DNA of 64,000 bases from Pseudanabaena sp. PCC 6802 (GCF_000332175.1 NZ_KB235914.1:689966-753965); one strand, 5' to 3'; shown: positions 1-9,843, numbered from the stretch's first letter. Notes: generated by a model not told the origin, from the sequence alone. Translations and numbers: made by a program.

Positions 1-347
1 GGCAAGGCTTGAGCGATCAAGTGTTCTGTAAATGCCTCGGCGATCGCGGCTCGGGTCGCTTCTCGATCGATCAATGTGAGGATATCAGCAGGATTAAAGC
101 CAAATCGGTGCATGAGTAACTCGCGCTGTAGATCTACGTCAGTCACGCAGCCATTGAGGGGCAACCAATCACCCTTAGCATCGTACTGATTGATGCCAAT
201 CAGCAGTGCTAGCTTGCGTTTGGTAGATTGGTTCAATTTTTTAGCGTACAACTCGGCTGCCCTAGCCATTTGCTGCGGTGGCACGATCTGCCAGCCTAAG
301 AGGCCAGCCGAAACCATTTGTAAGAACTGCCGCCGCGCAAGTCCCAT
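1..347 (-). CDS. Caspase-family (peptidase C14) protein, N-terminal part, cut by window edge
   Basis: The minus-strand frame opens with ATG at 347 and stays open for 115 codons to the left edge, so only the N-terminus is seen. It starts MGLARRQFLQM, a twin-arginine-like signal (RRQFL) followed by a hydrophobic stretch, which suggests Tat export. Then comes KLALLIGINQYD and LNGCVTDVDLQ, the first strand and helix typical of caspase/metacaspase p20 domains, which are common in filamentous cyanobacteria. The His-Cys dyad would lie outside the window. Substrate is unknown. Family assignment rests on the opening motif only. Confidence 0.75.
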   Translation of the reverse strand, partial: MGLARRQFLQMVSAGLLGWQIVPPQQMARAAELYAKKLNQSTKRKLALLIGINQYDAKGDWLPLNGCVTDVDLQRELLMHRFGFNPADILTLIDREATRAAIAEAFTEHLIAQAL

Positions 348-461
348 TTTTGCTACCCAAACTTTTGTATGCCTATCAAGACTATTAAAACCCAAACCGA
401 TAGCCACTAACCAAGAAATCAATTATTTCAGGGCAGGCACGGAGGTACCAATCAGATGTTG

Positions 462-1082
462 TTAATCCGATCCCAAGTTGCTTGCTAAATTGGACTCTAC
501 AAATCGTAAGTCGCGTTTTAAAAAAGTTTGCTCGCCCGCATCCGTCTGCACAGTTGCTCTGATTATCCCTACGGCGCTTATACGCAGGTGTTCCATATAG
601 TGCGGGCTATCAGGATCCCTTACTTGCACGAGATCGCCGATTTGTAGTTGCCTAATCTGGGAAGATGAAGCAGTTTCTGCCTTCTTCCGATCGCATGACA
701 CAGCAGAAGTATCTGCTACCCCTGACTCCACGATCGGTGCGGGGTTAGCTGGCTCGGCTTTAAGGTTAGCTTGAAGATTGGCGATCGCTTCTAACTGCGA
801 TTTCATATGACTTTGAAGGTTCTGTAACAGCGATCGCATTGGCTGCATTTGCGCTTCAACTTGAGCCTGGACTCGTTGCATAATCGCGGACTCTAGTTCT
901 GCCAAACGAGTCTCGATCTGGTTCGGCGCATCGTTACCACAGCCAAGGTAGCTGCAAAGACTTTGTTGGACCAGTTCGCTAGCACTACTGCCAGATAATT
1001 GTGCCCGAGCCATTAAGGCATCGTAAATTTCTGCAGTTAACTCGATCTGCAAAAACTTTGTCCCTCGGTCTGTTGGTGGCAT
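462..1082 (-). CDS. Hypothetical protein, coiled coil with C-terminal small beta domain
   Basis: A 206-residue soluble protein with no signal or membrane segment. Residues 10-50 (LQIELTAEIYDALMARAQ, then SASELVQQSL) resemble a ribbon-helix-helix-like N-terminus. Residues 58-110 are a Gln/Glu/Leu-rich coiled coil. The C-terminal 60 residues (IGDLVQVRDPDSPHYMEHL) look like a short SH3-like or KOW-like beta module. It is divergent from guaA with a 109-bp shared upstream region. A DNA- or RNA-binding role is only inference from the RHH-like start; I do not recognise a named family. Confidence 0.6.
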   Translation of the reverse strand: MPPTDRGTKFLQIELTAEIYDALMARAQLSGSSASELVQQSLCSYLGCGNDAPNQIETRLAELESAIMQRVQAQVEAQMQPMRSLLQNLQSHMKSQLEAIANLQANLKAEPANPAPIVESGVADTSAVSCDRKKAETASSSQIRQLQIGDLVQVRDPDSPHYMEHLRISAVGIIRATVQTDAGEQTFLKRDLRFVESNLASNLGSD

Positions 1083-1191
1083 TATGCGATCGCTCGCTCA
1101 AAACAACACAGATATTAATGATACCTAATATGTCAGGTTTGCTAGGATTGTGGGAATAACTTTTGCTCTCTGGTACGCGAGGGTTTAAATT

Positions 1192-2820
1192 TTGGTTTCT
1201 ACTACACAAGCTCCATCCATAATTAATAGCAATTTGGGCAGCAATATGTCTGCCCCTGGGAATCGTCCCACGATCGCTATTCTTGACTTTGGCTCCCAGT
1301 ACTCTGAACTGATTGCTAGGCGCATTCGCGAGACCAAGGTTTATTCCGAGGTATTGCCCTATTACACGGAGATCGAGCACATTGTCCAGCTCAATCCCAA
1401 AGGCATTATCCTCTCTGGCGGGCCTAATTCCGTCTACGATGAGGGTGCTCCCACTTGTCACCCGGCTATCTTCGATCTAGGCATTCCTATCCTGGGCGTT
1501 TGCTATGGGATGCAACTGATGGTGAAGCAACTGGGGGGCGTAGTAGAACGTGCCGAGCATGGCGAGTACGGCAAAGCCGAACTGATTATCGACGACCCTA
1601 CGGATCTGCTCACTAACGTAGAGGATGGCACGACCATGTGGATGAGTCACGGTGACTCTGTCTTGAGGACACCATCGGGCTTCTCCACCTTAGCGCATAC
1701 CGCGAATACCCCCTGCGCCGCCATCGCCGATCCGTTACGACGCATCTATGGCGTGCAATTTCACCCCGAGGTAGTTCACTCTATTGGCGGTATTGCCTTG
1801 ATTCGCAACTTTGTCTACCACATCTGCGAGTGCGAGCCGACCTGGACGACCGACACGTTTATCGAAGAAGCGATCCGCGAGGTGCGGGCGCAGGTGGGAC
1901 ATAAAAGAGTCCTGCTGGCGTTGTCCGGTGGTGTGGACTCTTCTACCCTGGCGTTTTTGTTACATAAGGCGATTGGAGAGCAGCTTACCTGCATGTTTAT
2001 CGATCAAGGTTTCATGCGCAAACACGAGCCGGAACGCCTGCTCAAGCTTTTCCAAGAACAATTTCACATCCCCGTCGAATATATCAATGCTAGCGATCGC
2101 TTCATCGCCGAAGTAAAAGGCATTACCGAGCCGGAAGAAAAACGAAAGCGCATCGGACATGAATTTATTCGCGTGTTTGAAGAGGAATCTCAGCGACTGG
2201 GACCATTTGATTTTCTCGCCCAGGGTACGCTTTATCCTGACGTGATCGAATCCGCCGATACCAATATCGACCCCGCTACGGGTAAGCGCATTGCCGTCAA
2301 AATTAAAAGCCACCACAATGTCGGCGGTCTACCGCCCAACCTGCGCTTTACCCTGATCGAACCGCTCCGCAAGCTATTTAAAGATGAAGTGCGCAAAGTT
2401 GGTTCGGCACTGGGGCTACCAGAAGAAATCGTGAAGCGTCAACCATTCCCAGGCCCAGGCTTGGCAATTCGCATCATTGGCGAAATCACACCCGATCGCC
2501 TGGAAATTTTGCGAGATGCGGATTTAATCGTGCGCCAGGAAATTAATCGCAGCGGCACCTACGATCGCCTGTGGCAAGCATTTGCCGTCCTCCTACCCAC
2601 AATTAGAAGCGTGGGGGTAATGGGCGATCAGCGTACCTATGCCTATCCAGTCGTGTTGCGCCTGGTCACGAGCGAAGATGGGATGACTGCCGACTGGGCG
2701 CGAGTGCCCTACGATCTGCTCGAAATTATCTCCAATCGCATCGTCAACGAAGTCAAAGGTGTCAATCGCGTCGTTCTAGATATTACGTCCAAACCACCCG
2801 GCACGATCGAATGGGAATAG
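1192..2820 (+). CDS. guaA: GMP synthase (glutamine-hydrolysing)
   Basis: Converts XMP, glutamine and ATP to GMP in purine synthesis. From the TTG at 1192 the protein has 542 residues. The class I glutamine amidotransferase domain comes first: oxyanion SGGPNSVYD, nucleophile Cys104 in GVCYGMQ, His-x-Glu in QFHPEV. The ATP-pyrophosphatase domain follows ([11 protein letters not shown] near 245), then the dimerisation domain ending KPPGTIEWE, as usual for GuaA. ATG 1246 is an alternative start, but cyanobacterial GuaA commonly has a similar N-terminal extension. The 3' end overlaps the next gene by 10 bases. Confidence 0.97.
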   Translation: MVSTTQAPSIINSNLGSNMSAPGNRPTIAILDFGSQYSELIARRIRETKVYSEVLPYYTEIEHIVQLNPKGIILSGGPNSVYDEGAPTCHPAIFDLGIPILGVCYGMQLMVKQLGGVVERAEHGEYGKAELIIDDPTDLLTNVEDGTTMWMSHGDSVLRTPSGFSTLAHTANTPCAAIADPLRRIYGVQFHPEVVHSIGGIALIRNFVYHICECEPTWTTDTFIEEAIREVRAQVGHKRVLLALSGGVDSSTLAFLLHKAIGEQLTCMFIDQGFMRKHEPERLLKLFQEQFHIPVEYINASDRFIAEVKGITEPEEKRKRIGHEFIRVFEEESQRLGPFDFLAQGTLYPDVIESADTNIDPATGKRIAVKIKSHHNVGGLPPNLRFTLIEPLRKLFKDEVRKVGSALGLPEEIVKRQPFPGPGLAIRIIGEITPDRLEILRDADLIVRQEINRSGTYDRLWQAFAVLLPTIRSVGVMGDQRTYAYPVVLRLVTSEDGMTADWARVPYDLLEIISNRIVNEVKGVNRVVLDITSKPPGTIEWE

Positions 2821-4766
2821 ATGCAAAGAAAGTAGCACCCTATGGTGCGTGGAAATCGCCAATTACGTCGGAGTTAATTGTCTCCACCAGTATCGGTCTC
2901 GGACAGGTGGCTCTCGTCGGCACAGAAATTTACTGGAGTGAAAGTCGTCCATCTGAAGGTGGCAGGAACGCGATCGTCCGCTACGCGCACGGACAAACCG
3001 CAGACGTGCTGCCTCTGCCCTATAATGCCCGTAGTCGCGTCCATGAATACGGTGGTGGTTCGTTCCTGGTTGTAGATGGCAAAGTTTACTTTGCTAATTT
3101 TGCCGACCAGCGCATCTATTGCCAGTGGTTGCAAGTAAATCCCAATAACGAACCCACTGCCTTAACGAGTGCAGGCGCATTTCGCTATGCTGATGGGGTA
3201 TTCGATCGCGTTCGCAATCGCTTGATTTACGTGCGCGAAGAACAGCAAGACCCCAACTGCGAACCGATTAATACTCTAGTTAGTATTAATGTTCTCAATG
3301 GTGAAGATGTGAAAGTTTTGGCGAGGGGTGCGGATTTCTATGCTGCGCCGCAACTCAATGCCGATGGCACCAAACTGGCCTGGTTGAGTTGGAATCATCC
3401 CAATATGCCTTGGGATGGTACGGAATTATGGGTTGCCGATCTAGCAGAGACAGAACTACACAACTGTCAGCTAGTGGCAGGTGGAATGGAGGAATCGATC
3501 TTTCAACCACAATGGTCGCCGCATGGCGTGTTGCATTTTGTCAGCGATCGCAGTGGTTGGTGGAATCTCTATCGCTGGCACGGCGATCGCATCGAGCCGC
3601 TATGCAAGATGGAGGCAGAATTTGGGATGCCGCAGTGGGTATTTGGCATGTCCACCTATGCTTTCCTGTCGAGCGATCGGATTATCTGTGCCTACAATCG
3701 CAATGGCGAATGGCAACTGGCTACCTTAGATACGTCAGGATCTGGACAATCGGTATTAACTCCAATCCCCACACCCTACACGGATATCTCATCGCTGCAA
3801 GCTCATGGCGATCGCGCTGTCTTTATTGCTGGCTCGCCCACGGAACCGACAGCGATCGTGCAACTGGATCTAAACAGCGATCGTATAGAAGTATTGCGCT
3901 CCTCAACGGAATTACAAGTAGATAAAGCATATTTATCCATCCCGCAAACTATTGAATTTCCCACTGAAAACGGTCAGACTGCCTATGCCTTTTTCTATCC
4001 GCCCACCAACGGCGACTTCGTCGCGCCTAACCATGAGAAACCACCTTTACTGGTAAAAAGTCATGGCGGCCCCACGGCAGCCGCATCGAGTTCGTTCAGC
4101 CTCCGTACCCAATATTGGACAAGTAGAGGCTTTGCGATTTTGGATGTGAACTACGGCGGTAGTACTGGTTATGGCCGCGCCTATCGACAACGACTGCATA
4201 ATAACTGGGGCATAGTTGACGTTGACGATTGCGCGAATGGGGCGAAATATCTAGCGGACAGGGGACTGGTAGATGGGAACCGTTTAGCCATCTCAGGTGG
4301 CAGTGCCGGAGGCTATACCACGCTCTGTGCCCTCACGTTTAAGGATATCTTTAAAGCAGGAGCTAGCTACTATGGAGTCAGCGATCTAGAGGCTTTAGCT
4401 AGCGACACTCACAAATTTGAGGCGCGTTATTTGGACGGTCTAATTGGCGCATATCCAGAGAGAAAGGATTTATATGTGGCGCGATCGCCCATCCACTTCA
4501 CCGAGCAACTATCCTGTCCGGTAATCTTCTTTCAGGGACTGGAGGATAGAGTAGTGCCGCCCAATCAAGCTGAGATGATGGTCGATGCCTTGAGAACGAA
4601 GGGATTGCCCGTAGCATACGTGGCATTTGCAGGAGAGCAACATGGTTTTCGCAAAGCCGAAAATATCAAACGCGCTCTTGACGGTGAATTTTATTTCTAC
4701 TCTCGTATTTTCGGCTTTGAACCTGCTGATATTCTGGAACCTGTAGAGATCGATCGTCTTGACTAG
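2811..4766 (+). CDS. S9 family peptidase (acylaminoacyl/dipeptidyl peptidase type)
   Basis: A 651-residue serine peptidase of the prolyl oligopeptidase clan. An N-terminal beta-propeller-like region (about 1-390, with repeats such as [13 protein letters not shown] and FQPQWSPHG) precedes an alpha/beta hydrolase domain. The triad is visible: Ser498 in GGSAGGYT, Asp579 in GLEDRVVPP, His611 in GEQHGF. It should cleave short or acylated peptides in the cytoplasm; no signal peptide is seen. The ATG lies inside the end of guaA (10-base overlap), so the two genes are probably translationally coupled, although no functional link is obvious. Confidence 0.93.
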   Translation: MGIDAKKVAPYGAWKSPITSELIVSTSIGLGQVALVGTEIYWSESRPSEGGRNAIVRYAHGQTADVLPLPYNARSRVHEYGGGSFLVVDGKVYFANFADQRIYCQWLQVNPNNEPTALTSAGAFRYADGVFDRVRNRLIYVREEQQDPNCEPINTLVSINVLNGEDVKVLARGADFYAAPQLNADGTKLAWLSWNHPNMPWDGTELWVADLAETELHNCQLVAGGMEESIFQPQWSPHGVLHFVSDRSGWWNLYRWHGDRIEPLCKMEAEFGMPQWVFGMSTYAFLSSDRIICAYNRNGEWQLATLDTSGSGQSVLTPIPTPYTDISSLQAHGDRAVFIAGSPTEPTAIVQLDLNSDRIEVLRSSTELQVDKAYLSIPQTIEFPTENGQTAYAFFYPPTNGDFVAPNHEKPPLLVKSHGGPTAAASSSFSLRTQYWTSRGFAILDVNYGGSTGYGRAYRQRLHNNWGIVDVDDCANGAKYLADRGLVDGNRLAISGGSAGGYTTLCALTFKDIFKAGASYYGVSDLEALASDTHKFEARYLDGLIGAYPERKDLYVARSPIHFTEQLSCPVIFFQGLEDRVVPPNQAEMMVDALRTKGLPVAYVAFAGEQHGFRKAENIKRALDGEFYFYSRIFGFEPADILEPVEIDRLD

Positions 4767-4775
4767 AAGAGGCAC

Positions 4776-5369
4776 TTAGATGATTTCGATCGCCGAGCCT
4801 TTAGTTGCTGCGAGGTCGTAACCGTTTTTCGCCCAGTCTAAATAGTCGGCAACAAGACGTTGGACTAAACGCCTCTTCATGGTGAGTAAAACGCTTCTGA
4901 GCAAGCTATTCCCCGTAGCTTCCAAAACTACTGCGGGAGTCATGAAGAAAATAGGTGGTAGCTCGACATTAACTTTTAACTCGACCCTGCCAACTAACCT
5001 GGTGCGACTGTGGCGATCGACTTGAGGTGCGATCTTGCCTGCTAGCTTAAGGGCAAACCTGCGATCGATCCAGTCGGTGCCGCGAATTTGCGTGCGCATG
5101 GAACGCATGTGGACGGTACCGTCGGGATCTGCCCAAACATCCAGGTCAACCGTAGGCTGAATAGTAACCTGGAGAAAGCCAAGCGGCTGCATTTTGAGGC
5201 GGAAAATGCTATGACCATCCGTAGTGCTATGCTTGATTAACTCTACCCTGGACTTTTCAGTTACGGCATTTACCACTCGTTGCGGTTGGCGCAAATAATG
5301 CGCGATCGGTATAGAGCGCGATGGCACGGCAATAGAAGTCGACTCAGAAGCATAGAACTCCGCAACCAT
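4776..5369 (-). CDS. DUF1997 family protein
   Basis: A 197-residue protein matching the cyanobacterial and plastid DUF1997 family: LKMQPLGFLQVTIQPTVDL, a central charged beta region, then SLLRSVLLTMKRRLVQRLV and DYLDWA near the end. The family is widespread in oxygenic phototrophs and has no firmly established function. It is convergent with the S9 peptidase (9 bases apart) and starts at ATG 5369 with a 700-base gene-free region upstream. Confidence 0.85.
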   Translation of the reverse strand: MVAEFYASESTSIAVPSRSIPIAHYLRQPQRVVNAVTEKSRVELIKHSTTDGHSIFRLKMQPLGFLQVTIQPTVDLDVWADPDGTVHMRSMRTQIRGTDWIDRRFALKLAGKIAPQVDRHSRTRLVGRVELKVNVELPPIFFMTPAVVLEATGNSLLRSVLLTMKRRLVQRLVADYLDWAKNGYDLAATKGSAIEII

Positions 5370-5616
5370 AAATAAAATTCAAACTATTTGTTAAGTCTAA
5401 GTCTCGATCTTAACCTTTAAGCGGGATAACTGGTATAGCTTTACAGGTAGATAAATTTTGGGTGGGGGAGGTTTGGGGTATTAGCGATCGAGATCGCAGG
5501 TTAGCAGTGAGCAGGATCACCCACGCATGGAATTTGAGCGCTTAGCATAATGGCAGTGTAGTGGACGAGCAATTATGCAAGCCCAACAGCACTTCTAGTC
5601 ATAACTCCTAATATTT

Positions 5617-5644
5617 GGGGCAGGAATACCTCCTACCCCTTTTT
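5617..5644 (+). terminator. Intrinsic terminator without an upstream ORF
   Basis: GGGGCAGGA pairs with TCCTACCCC (one C-A mismatch, five-base loop) and is followed directly by TTTTT. The flanking DUF1997 gene runs the other way, so the terminator must belong to a plus-strand non-coding transcript or be cryptic. Confidence 0.6.
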
Positions 5645-5697
5645 ATTATGACAATTGTTGCGTCATCACAAATCTGCGTTAATTATCCCTAATATTG

Positions 5698-5750
5698 CCT
5701 GGCGACTGAAGTCGCGGCTGCACGAGCAAAGTCCGCGCAGGCGGGCTTCA
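5698..5750 (+). repeat. Dispersed repeat, GCGACTGAAGTCGC type, copy 1
   Basis: Contains GGCGACTGAAGTCGCGGCTG and AAGTCCGCGCAGGCGG. An inverse-oriented relative is at 47691-47746. The element resembles a dispersed repeat common in cyanobacterial genomes, with two small palindromes, CGACTGAAGTCG and GTCCGCGCAGGCGGGC. Confidence 0.7.
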
Positions 5751-6069
5751 AGACCGCTGATGTTGTTCGATTTCACGATGTTCAACCCAACCCACAAAAG
5801 AAATTTGCCAGTCAATTAGAATCGAATAGAAAGTCTTGAAGATAAATCTATGGATGGGGATTTGATATCTTTCCCACTTTATTAGAGTCTATTTGAGAAG
5901 TTGTTCGTATTTTGCCGTGTTTCCCTAAGCTCGCAAGTTTCAGGAAACCTAGGGAGGCTAATATAGAAATTTGGGAACCTTTCCAAACATCCACTTAGAA
6001 TCAACATCGCTTGCGGTAAATTGTTTTAATAGGTATCATTGCCTGTAATGTTGTTATACCAAAAAACAG

Positions 6070-7638
6070 ATGAAACCACATTTAAATATAACTATAGCCA
6101 ACAGGCTGGGGACGGGATACAGGGGTGGAATCCCTGTATGGGGGCACAGCCTCCATACCTCCCGCACTAACAGAGATGCCTGCTGCTATACTGCGAATTT
6201 CAAAAAGGGAGCATACGGGCAATTAGCAATTGGTGTAGTTGCAGGGCTGATGGCAATTGCGACGGAGCCGTTGGTGAATTCAGCATTGACGGGACAATCG
6301 ATTGATGCCCGCACTCAAGCCATTGCTCAATCCACCGCGCCTGCTACAAAAAACCAGGATGTCATTCTCAAATGGAACAAGCTAGCATTAGAGATGATTC
6401 AGACTGAGAAGACATCTCCTCAAATGGCGGCAAGGAATCTCGCCCTTTTGCATACTGCTATGTACGATGCCGTCAATGCTATCTCTAAAAAATATAAAGT
6501 TTATCAAGTCAATATCGAAGCTCCAGATGGTACATCCGAAGAGGCTGCCGCGATCGCTGCTGCCCACCGCGTACTGACTGCTCTATATCCGAAGCAGGTA
6601 GCCAAGCTCGATGCTGCCAAAGCCGAAGCTCTCACCGCACTTGCGAGCAGTCAACCCACTGCCAACAATAACTCAGTATCTATTGGGTTATCAATCAATC
6701 CTGCCGATCTATTTAGCGGCAAAAGTCCCATTGCCGAACCCAAAGTCTCAATTAGCCGACCTCAAACTGATGGCATCAAACTGGGCGAATCTGTTGCAGA
6801 TCGGATCCTGGCACTGCGTAAAGATGATGGCGTAGATGCCAAAGTAGAATATAAACCCAGAGAGCAAGTTGGCTTCTGGCAACCAATTCCACCGGATCTC
6901 AAACCAGCTTCCATGCCGCAATGGAAAAATGTTAAACCATTTAGCATGAGCAGTAGCTCTCAATTTCGCATTGCTAACGTTCCAAGTTTGATTAGCCCTG
7001 AGTACCTTCAGGAATATCGGATTACTAAAGACATTGGTAGCAAAGACAGTAAAGTGCGTACGCCAGATCAAACTGTAATTGCCAAGTTCTGGCTTGATGA
7101 ATCTGGAACAGTCACGCCTCCAGGACGATGGAATCAAATTGCAGCCGATCTCGCTGTCCAACGAGGTAACACGCTCCTGCAAAACGCTCGTTTGTTTGCA
7201 TTGTTAAATATTGCGCTAGCCGATGCCAGTATTATTGATGCCGATCAGAAATACACGTTTAGCCGCTGGCGACCGATTACTGCTATCCGTGCTGCTGACA
7301 AGGACGACAACGCCAGAACAATTCCAGATCCAAACTGGACACCGTTACTCAAAACACCATCTTCGCCCTCGTATGTATCGGGACACAGTACGTTCGGCGG
7401 TGCAGCAGAGATAGTACTAACCAGCGTCTTTGGTCGCAATACAGGGTTTACTACCAATGCTGACCCATCCTTAAATCTTGCGCCGCGCACTTTCCGTAAC
7501 TTTAAAGAGGCTGCAGAAGAAGCTGGCATGAGTCGCATCTATGGTGGCGTGCACTGGATGTCTGACAATCGCGATGGTCTGATGGCAGGCAGAAATCTTG
7601 GCAGGTATGTGATTCAGAACTTCCTGACACCCCGCTAG
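6070..7638 (+). CDS. Vanadium haloperoxidase / PAP2-like protein with repeat-derived leader
   Basis: 522 residues from ATG 6070. The C-terminal half carries the vanadate/phosphate pocket of the haloperoxidase-PAP2 superfamily: FSRWRPITAIR, SPSYVSGHSTFGGA, then GGVHWMSDNRDGLMAGR. A hydrophobic signal-like segment (KKGAYGQLAIGVVAGLMAIA, residues 45-64) predicts export. Residues 8-41 are encoded by a family A repeat (6092-6190). No start codon lies in frame between the repeat and the KK before the signal. The next ATG (6250) would delete the basic n-region. So either the repeat now supplies the N-terminus or the gene is damaged. Halogenating versus phosphatase activity cannot be decided. Confidence 0.85.
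   Translation: MKPHLNITIANRLGTGYRGGIPVWGHSLHTSRTNRDACCYTANFKKGAYGQLAIGVVAGLMAIATEPLVNSALTGQSIDARTQAIAQSTAPATKNQDVILKWNKLALEMIQTEKTSPQMAARNLALLHTAMYDAVNAISKKYKVYQVNIEAPDGTSEEAAAIAAAHRVLTALYPKQVAKLDAAKAEALTALASSQPTANNNSVSIGLSINPADLFSGKSPIAEPKVSISRPQTDGIKLGESVADRILALRKDDGVDAKVEYKPREQVGFWQPIPPDLKPASMPQWKNVKPFSMSSSSQFRIANVPSLISPEYLQEYRITKDIGSKDSKVRTPDQTVIAKFWLDESGTVTPPGRWNQIAADLAVQRGNTLLQNARLFALLNIALADASIIDADQKYTFSRWRPITAIRAADKDDNARTIPDPNWTPLLKTPSSPSYVSGHSTFGGAAEIVLTSVFGRNTGFTTNADPSLNLAPRTFRNFKEAAEEAGMSRIYGGVHWMSDNRDGLMAGRNLGRYVIQNFLTPR
6092..6190 (-). repeat. Family A repeat inside the haloperoxidase reading frame
   Basis: Matches the reverse orientation of family A: CTATAGCCAACAGGCTGGGG, a CAGGGGTGGAATCCCTG hairpin, GGGGGCACAGCCTCC, then ACTAACAGAGATG. 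It is more diverged than other copies, as expected if it is old or constrained by being translated. Confidence 0.75.
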
Positions 7639-7652
7639 CAGCCCTAAAACAT

Positions 7653-7689
7653 AGAAATTGCGGGATAGTTTCACTATCCCGCAATTTCT
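7653..7689. terminator. Perfect 16-bp hairpin, probable bidirectional terminator
   Basis: AGAAATTGCGGGATAG, loop TTTCA, then the exact complement. It lies between the convergent haloperoxidase and SDR genes, followed immediately by a family A repeat. There is no clear T-tract, so termination is inferred from stem strength and location. Confidence 0.55.
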
Positions 7690-7696
7690 GACGACA

Positions 7697-7800
7697 TATA
7701 GCCGTAGACAGATCTGTTAGGACAGGGGGTGTGGGGGCTATGCCCCCACGCAGGGGTTCCACCCCTGCACCTCGTTCTAAGCCTATTGGCTATAGCTATA
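7697..7800 (+). repeat. Family A repeat
   Basis: Full copy: TATAGCCGTAGACAGATCTG at the left end, GGGGGCTATGCCCCC and GGGGTTCCACCCC hairpins in the core, GGCTATAGCTATA at the right end. It abuts the stop codon of the minus-strand SDR gene (7801). Confidence 0.9.
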
Positions 7801-8460
7801 CTAGGCTACGCTGGCAAATAGGCGATCGCTAGTCTGCTCTTCCAAACCAGACTTGGCAACAATTTCTACCACCTTATTGCGCGCATCCGGTTGGGTTAGG
7901 GCATCAACGCAGATCTGAGCCACCTTAATGCGTGGAATACTACCTTCAAACAGCGTATCAGCCGCTGACATTACTACTGCTCCGCCTGAATCTTCATTCT
8001 TTAAACCACCAGGGCGGACGATCGTGTAGGTCAAACCGCTGGCTTTGAGATATTTTTCCGCCTGTTTCTTCCAAAACAACACCAGCCAGAATAAATTAAG
8101 CGGATGGAAGAACAAGGAAGTACAAAGCGAGGTAACTATAACAAAATGCTCGATCTGCTTGGCTTTGGCAACGTCGATCAGGTTCTTCGTTCCCAAATAA
8201 TCCACCTGCAAGGGGCCAAAAGGATCGAGGCTCGGTCTGGCACCAGTGGCACAAAGGATGACATTACAGTCAGCGATCGCCTCCTCAATCGCTGCTTTTT
8301 GCAATACATTGCCTACTACCAATTCGGCTTCTGGAGGCAGAATTGCCTGTGCCGTCTTAAGATCGCGCACCATTGCTCTGACAGGGATACCGCGCTTTAT
8401 AAGTTCGGCGACGATGTGACGACCTGTACCGCCCGTTGCACCTGCGACAAATGCTTTCAT
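7801..8460 (-). CDS. NAD(P)-binding atypical SDR oxidoreductase
   Basis: A 219-residue Rossmann protein. The N-terminal dinucleotide motif is GATGGTGRHIV (residues 7-17), followed by IPVRAMVRDL and LVVGNVL. The later YTIVRPGGL replaces the usual YxxxK of classical SDRs, as in NmrA-like/atypical SDRs common in cyanobacteria and plastids. A short hydrophobic patch, FFHPLNLFWLVLFW, around residues 117-130 is unusual. The substrate is unknown. The stop codon touches a family A repeat. Confidence 0.88.
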   Translation of the reverse strand: MKAFVAGATGGTGRHIVAELIKRGIPVRAMVRDLKTAQAILPPEAELVVGNVLQKAAIEEAIADCNVILCATGARPSLDPFGPLQVDYLGTKNLIDVAKAKQIEHFVIVTSLCTSLFFHPLNLFWLVLFWKKQAEKYLKASGLTYTIVRPGGLKNEDSGGAVVMSAADTLFEGSIPRIKVAQICVDALTQPDARNKVVEIVAKSGLEEQTSDRLFASVA

Positions 8461-8530
8461 AAAATCGTTTTGCCAATACTTAAATTTTCTTAATCTTACT
8501 TAATATTTTACAGCAATAGCTAACAGTCAT

Positions 8531-8580
8531 AACGAGGTGCAGGGTGGAACCCCTGCGTGGGGTACAGCCCCCCACCCTGT
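8531..8580 (-). repeat. Partial family A repeat
   Basis: Only the core is left: GAGGTGCAGGGTGGAACCCC, then GTGGGGTACAGCCCC. The TATAG/CTATA arms are missing, so it is a decayed or truncated copy upstream of the HEAT-repeat gene. Confidence 0.65.
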
Positions 8581-8679
8581 TTTAAATAATCTGTTTATCG
8601 CAATAACTTGGCAGCAGAAATGACGTGTAAGTGCTATTTTCGTCAGAGAATAGGAAATTGTTGAATTGGGAGTCTTGCT

Positions 8680-9840
8680 ATGAGCGGGTTAGAAATCTTA
8701 CTGCTGTTGGTAGGTGCTGTCGTTGGTGCAGGTCTAATGTTCTGGTGGCAAGAAGACCGCATCAAGCAACTCAAAATCGACCATAAAAGAGCTTTGCGCA
8801 AAGTAATCGAAACTACTGAGAGGCAGAACTTTGCTTCCCGTAGCTCAAGTAGCTCAAATACTGTCGATCGACTGACTCCCCCTCCCATTGCAGATAAGGG
8901 GTTATCCCCAACCATTATGCAAGCGGCAACCGAGTCAGCGATCGCACCGACCGAGCAGTTTGTGCCTGCATCGCGATCGCCAGAAGTTTCGAGCGAGCCA
9001 GTAATTGAGCCAGTAATCGAGCCAACGATGGACGAGACGATCGTCAACGAGACAACAATCGACGAAGCGATCTTTAACGAAGCGATCGTCGACGAGGCAA
9101 TTATCGAGCCACTTACTGAGCCAACGAGCGACGAAGCGATCGTCAACGAGACAATTGACGAGCCACTTACTGAGCCTGTAGTCGAGCCGATTGGCAAGCC
9201 AGAAATTGCCAGCGCGTCAACGGAATCGATCGGTTTATCTGAGGTGCCTCCCGCTCCTGCCCAAATTACCGAACCCTCATTGCCACTACCCACACAAATC
9301 CAAGCGGAACCGCCGCTGGTCACGCAAATCTTTGACGAGCCACCGATCGCACCCGATTGGGTTGCCGCTTCTACCCAGCAACAACTTGCTACAGTGCCAA
9401 ATCAACCTTTTAGACAACCTTTAAAAGACAAAATTGCTGCATGGGGGCAGGTTGCCAGCCCTACTTACATTCCCCAGCTATTGCCATATGTCAATCATCC
9501 CAGCCCTAACGTGCGCGCGGATGTGGCAAAAGCATTGGGGCAAATTGCTGCCATCCACAATCTGCATGCCTACGAGCCACAGGTTATACCAGTTTTAGAG
9601 CAGCTTAGCCGCGATCGCCACCTGGAGATCCGCTACCAAGCGATCGTTGCCCTCGGGCACCTTAAGTCCGATCGAGCCATACCAATACTGACAGCAGCTC
9701 TGCACGATCCGTCCAGCAAGTTGGTCAAAGCTGCCAGTAGCGCTCTAGCTCGGCTCAAATACTATGCTCTACCCTCGGCTCCTCAAACAATTAAACCGCC
9801 CAAAAGAGTTATATACAAGAAGCCCATTCGTTTCGTTTAG
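8680..9840 (+). CDS. Membrane-anchored HEAT-repeat protein with acidic linker
   Basis: 386 residues. An N-terminal membrane helix (LEILLLLVGAVVGAGLMFWW, about 4-23) is followed by a basic patch. A low-complexity linker (about 100-225) is built from units such as DEAIVNET, EPLTEP and DEAIVDEA. The C-terminal part (about 240-370) has HEAT/PBS-lyase-like repeats: PSPNVRADVAKALGQI, DRHLEIRYQAIVALGHL, PSSKLVKAASSALARL. It probably acts as a membrane-tethered scaffold; phycobilin-lyase activity is not implied. A GGGAG ribosome site precedes ATG 8680. It is convergent with tsaE, three bases apart. Confidence 0.85.
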   Translation: MSGLEILLLLVGAVVGAGLMFWWQEDRIKQLKIDHKRALRKVIETTERQNFASRSSSSSNTVDRLTPPPIADKGLSPTIMQAATESAIAPTEQFVPASRSPEVSSEPVIEPVIEPTMDETIVNETTIDEAIFNEAIVDEAIIEPLTEPTSDEAIVNETIDEPLTEPVVEPIGKPEIASASTESIGLSEVPPAPAQITEPSLPLPTQIQAEPPLVTQIFDEPPIAPDWVAASTQQQLATVPNQPFRQPLKDKIAAWGQVASPTYIPQLLPYVNHPSPNVRADVAKALGQIAAIHNLHAYEPQVIPVLEQLSRDRHLEIRYQAIVALGHLKSDRAIPILTAALHDPSSKLVKAASSALARLKYYALPSAPQTIKPPKRVIYKKPIRFV

Positions 9841-9843
9841 AGA

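Larger units (their letters stand above)
5370..6069. other. Gene-free stretch, 700 bases, with terminator and dispersed repeat
   Basis: No ORF with coding character is visible. It contains an intrinsic terminator at 5617-5644 that serves no annotated plus-strand gene, which suggests an unannotated short transcript somewhere in about 5430-5644. It also holds a dispersed cyanobacterial repeat at 5698-5750. The remainder (5751-6069) is AT-rich and probably holds the upstream region of the haloperoxidase gene. I see no tRNA-like fold or known cyanobacterial sRNA motif. Confidence 0.5.

Noticed and set aside
8643-9323. 226-residue Ser/Gly/Val-rich minus-strand ORF resembling a repeat-rich adhesin
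   Set aside because: It is the antisense of the DEAIV/NETI linker of the HEAT protein; its low-complexity sequence is a shadow.
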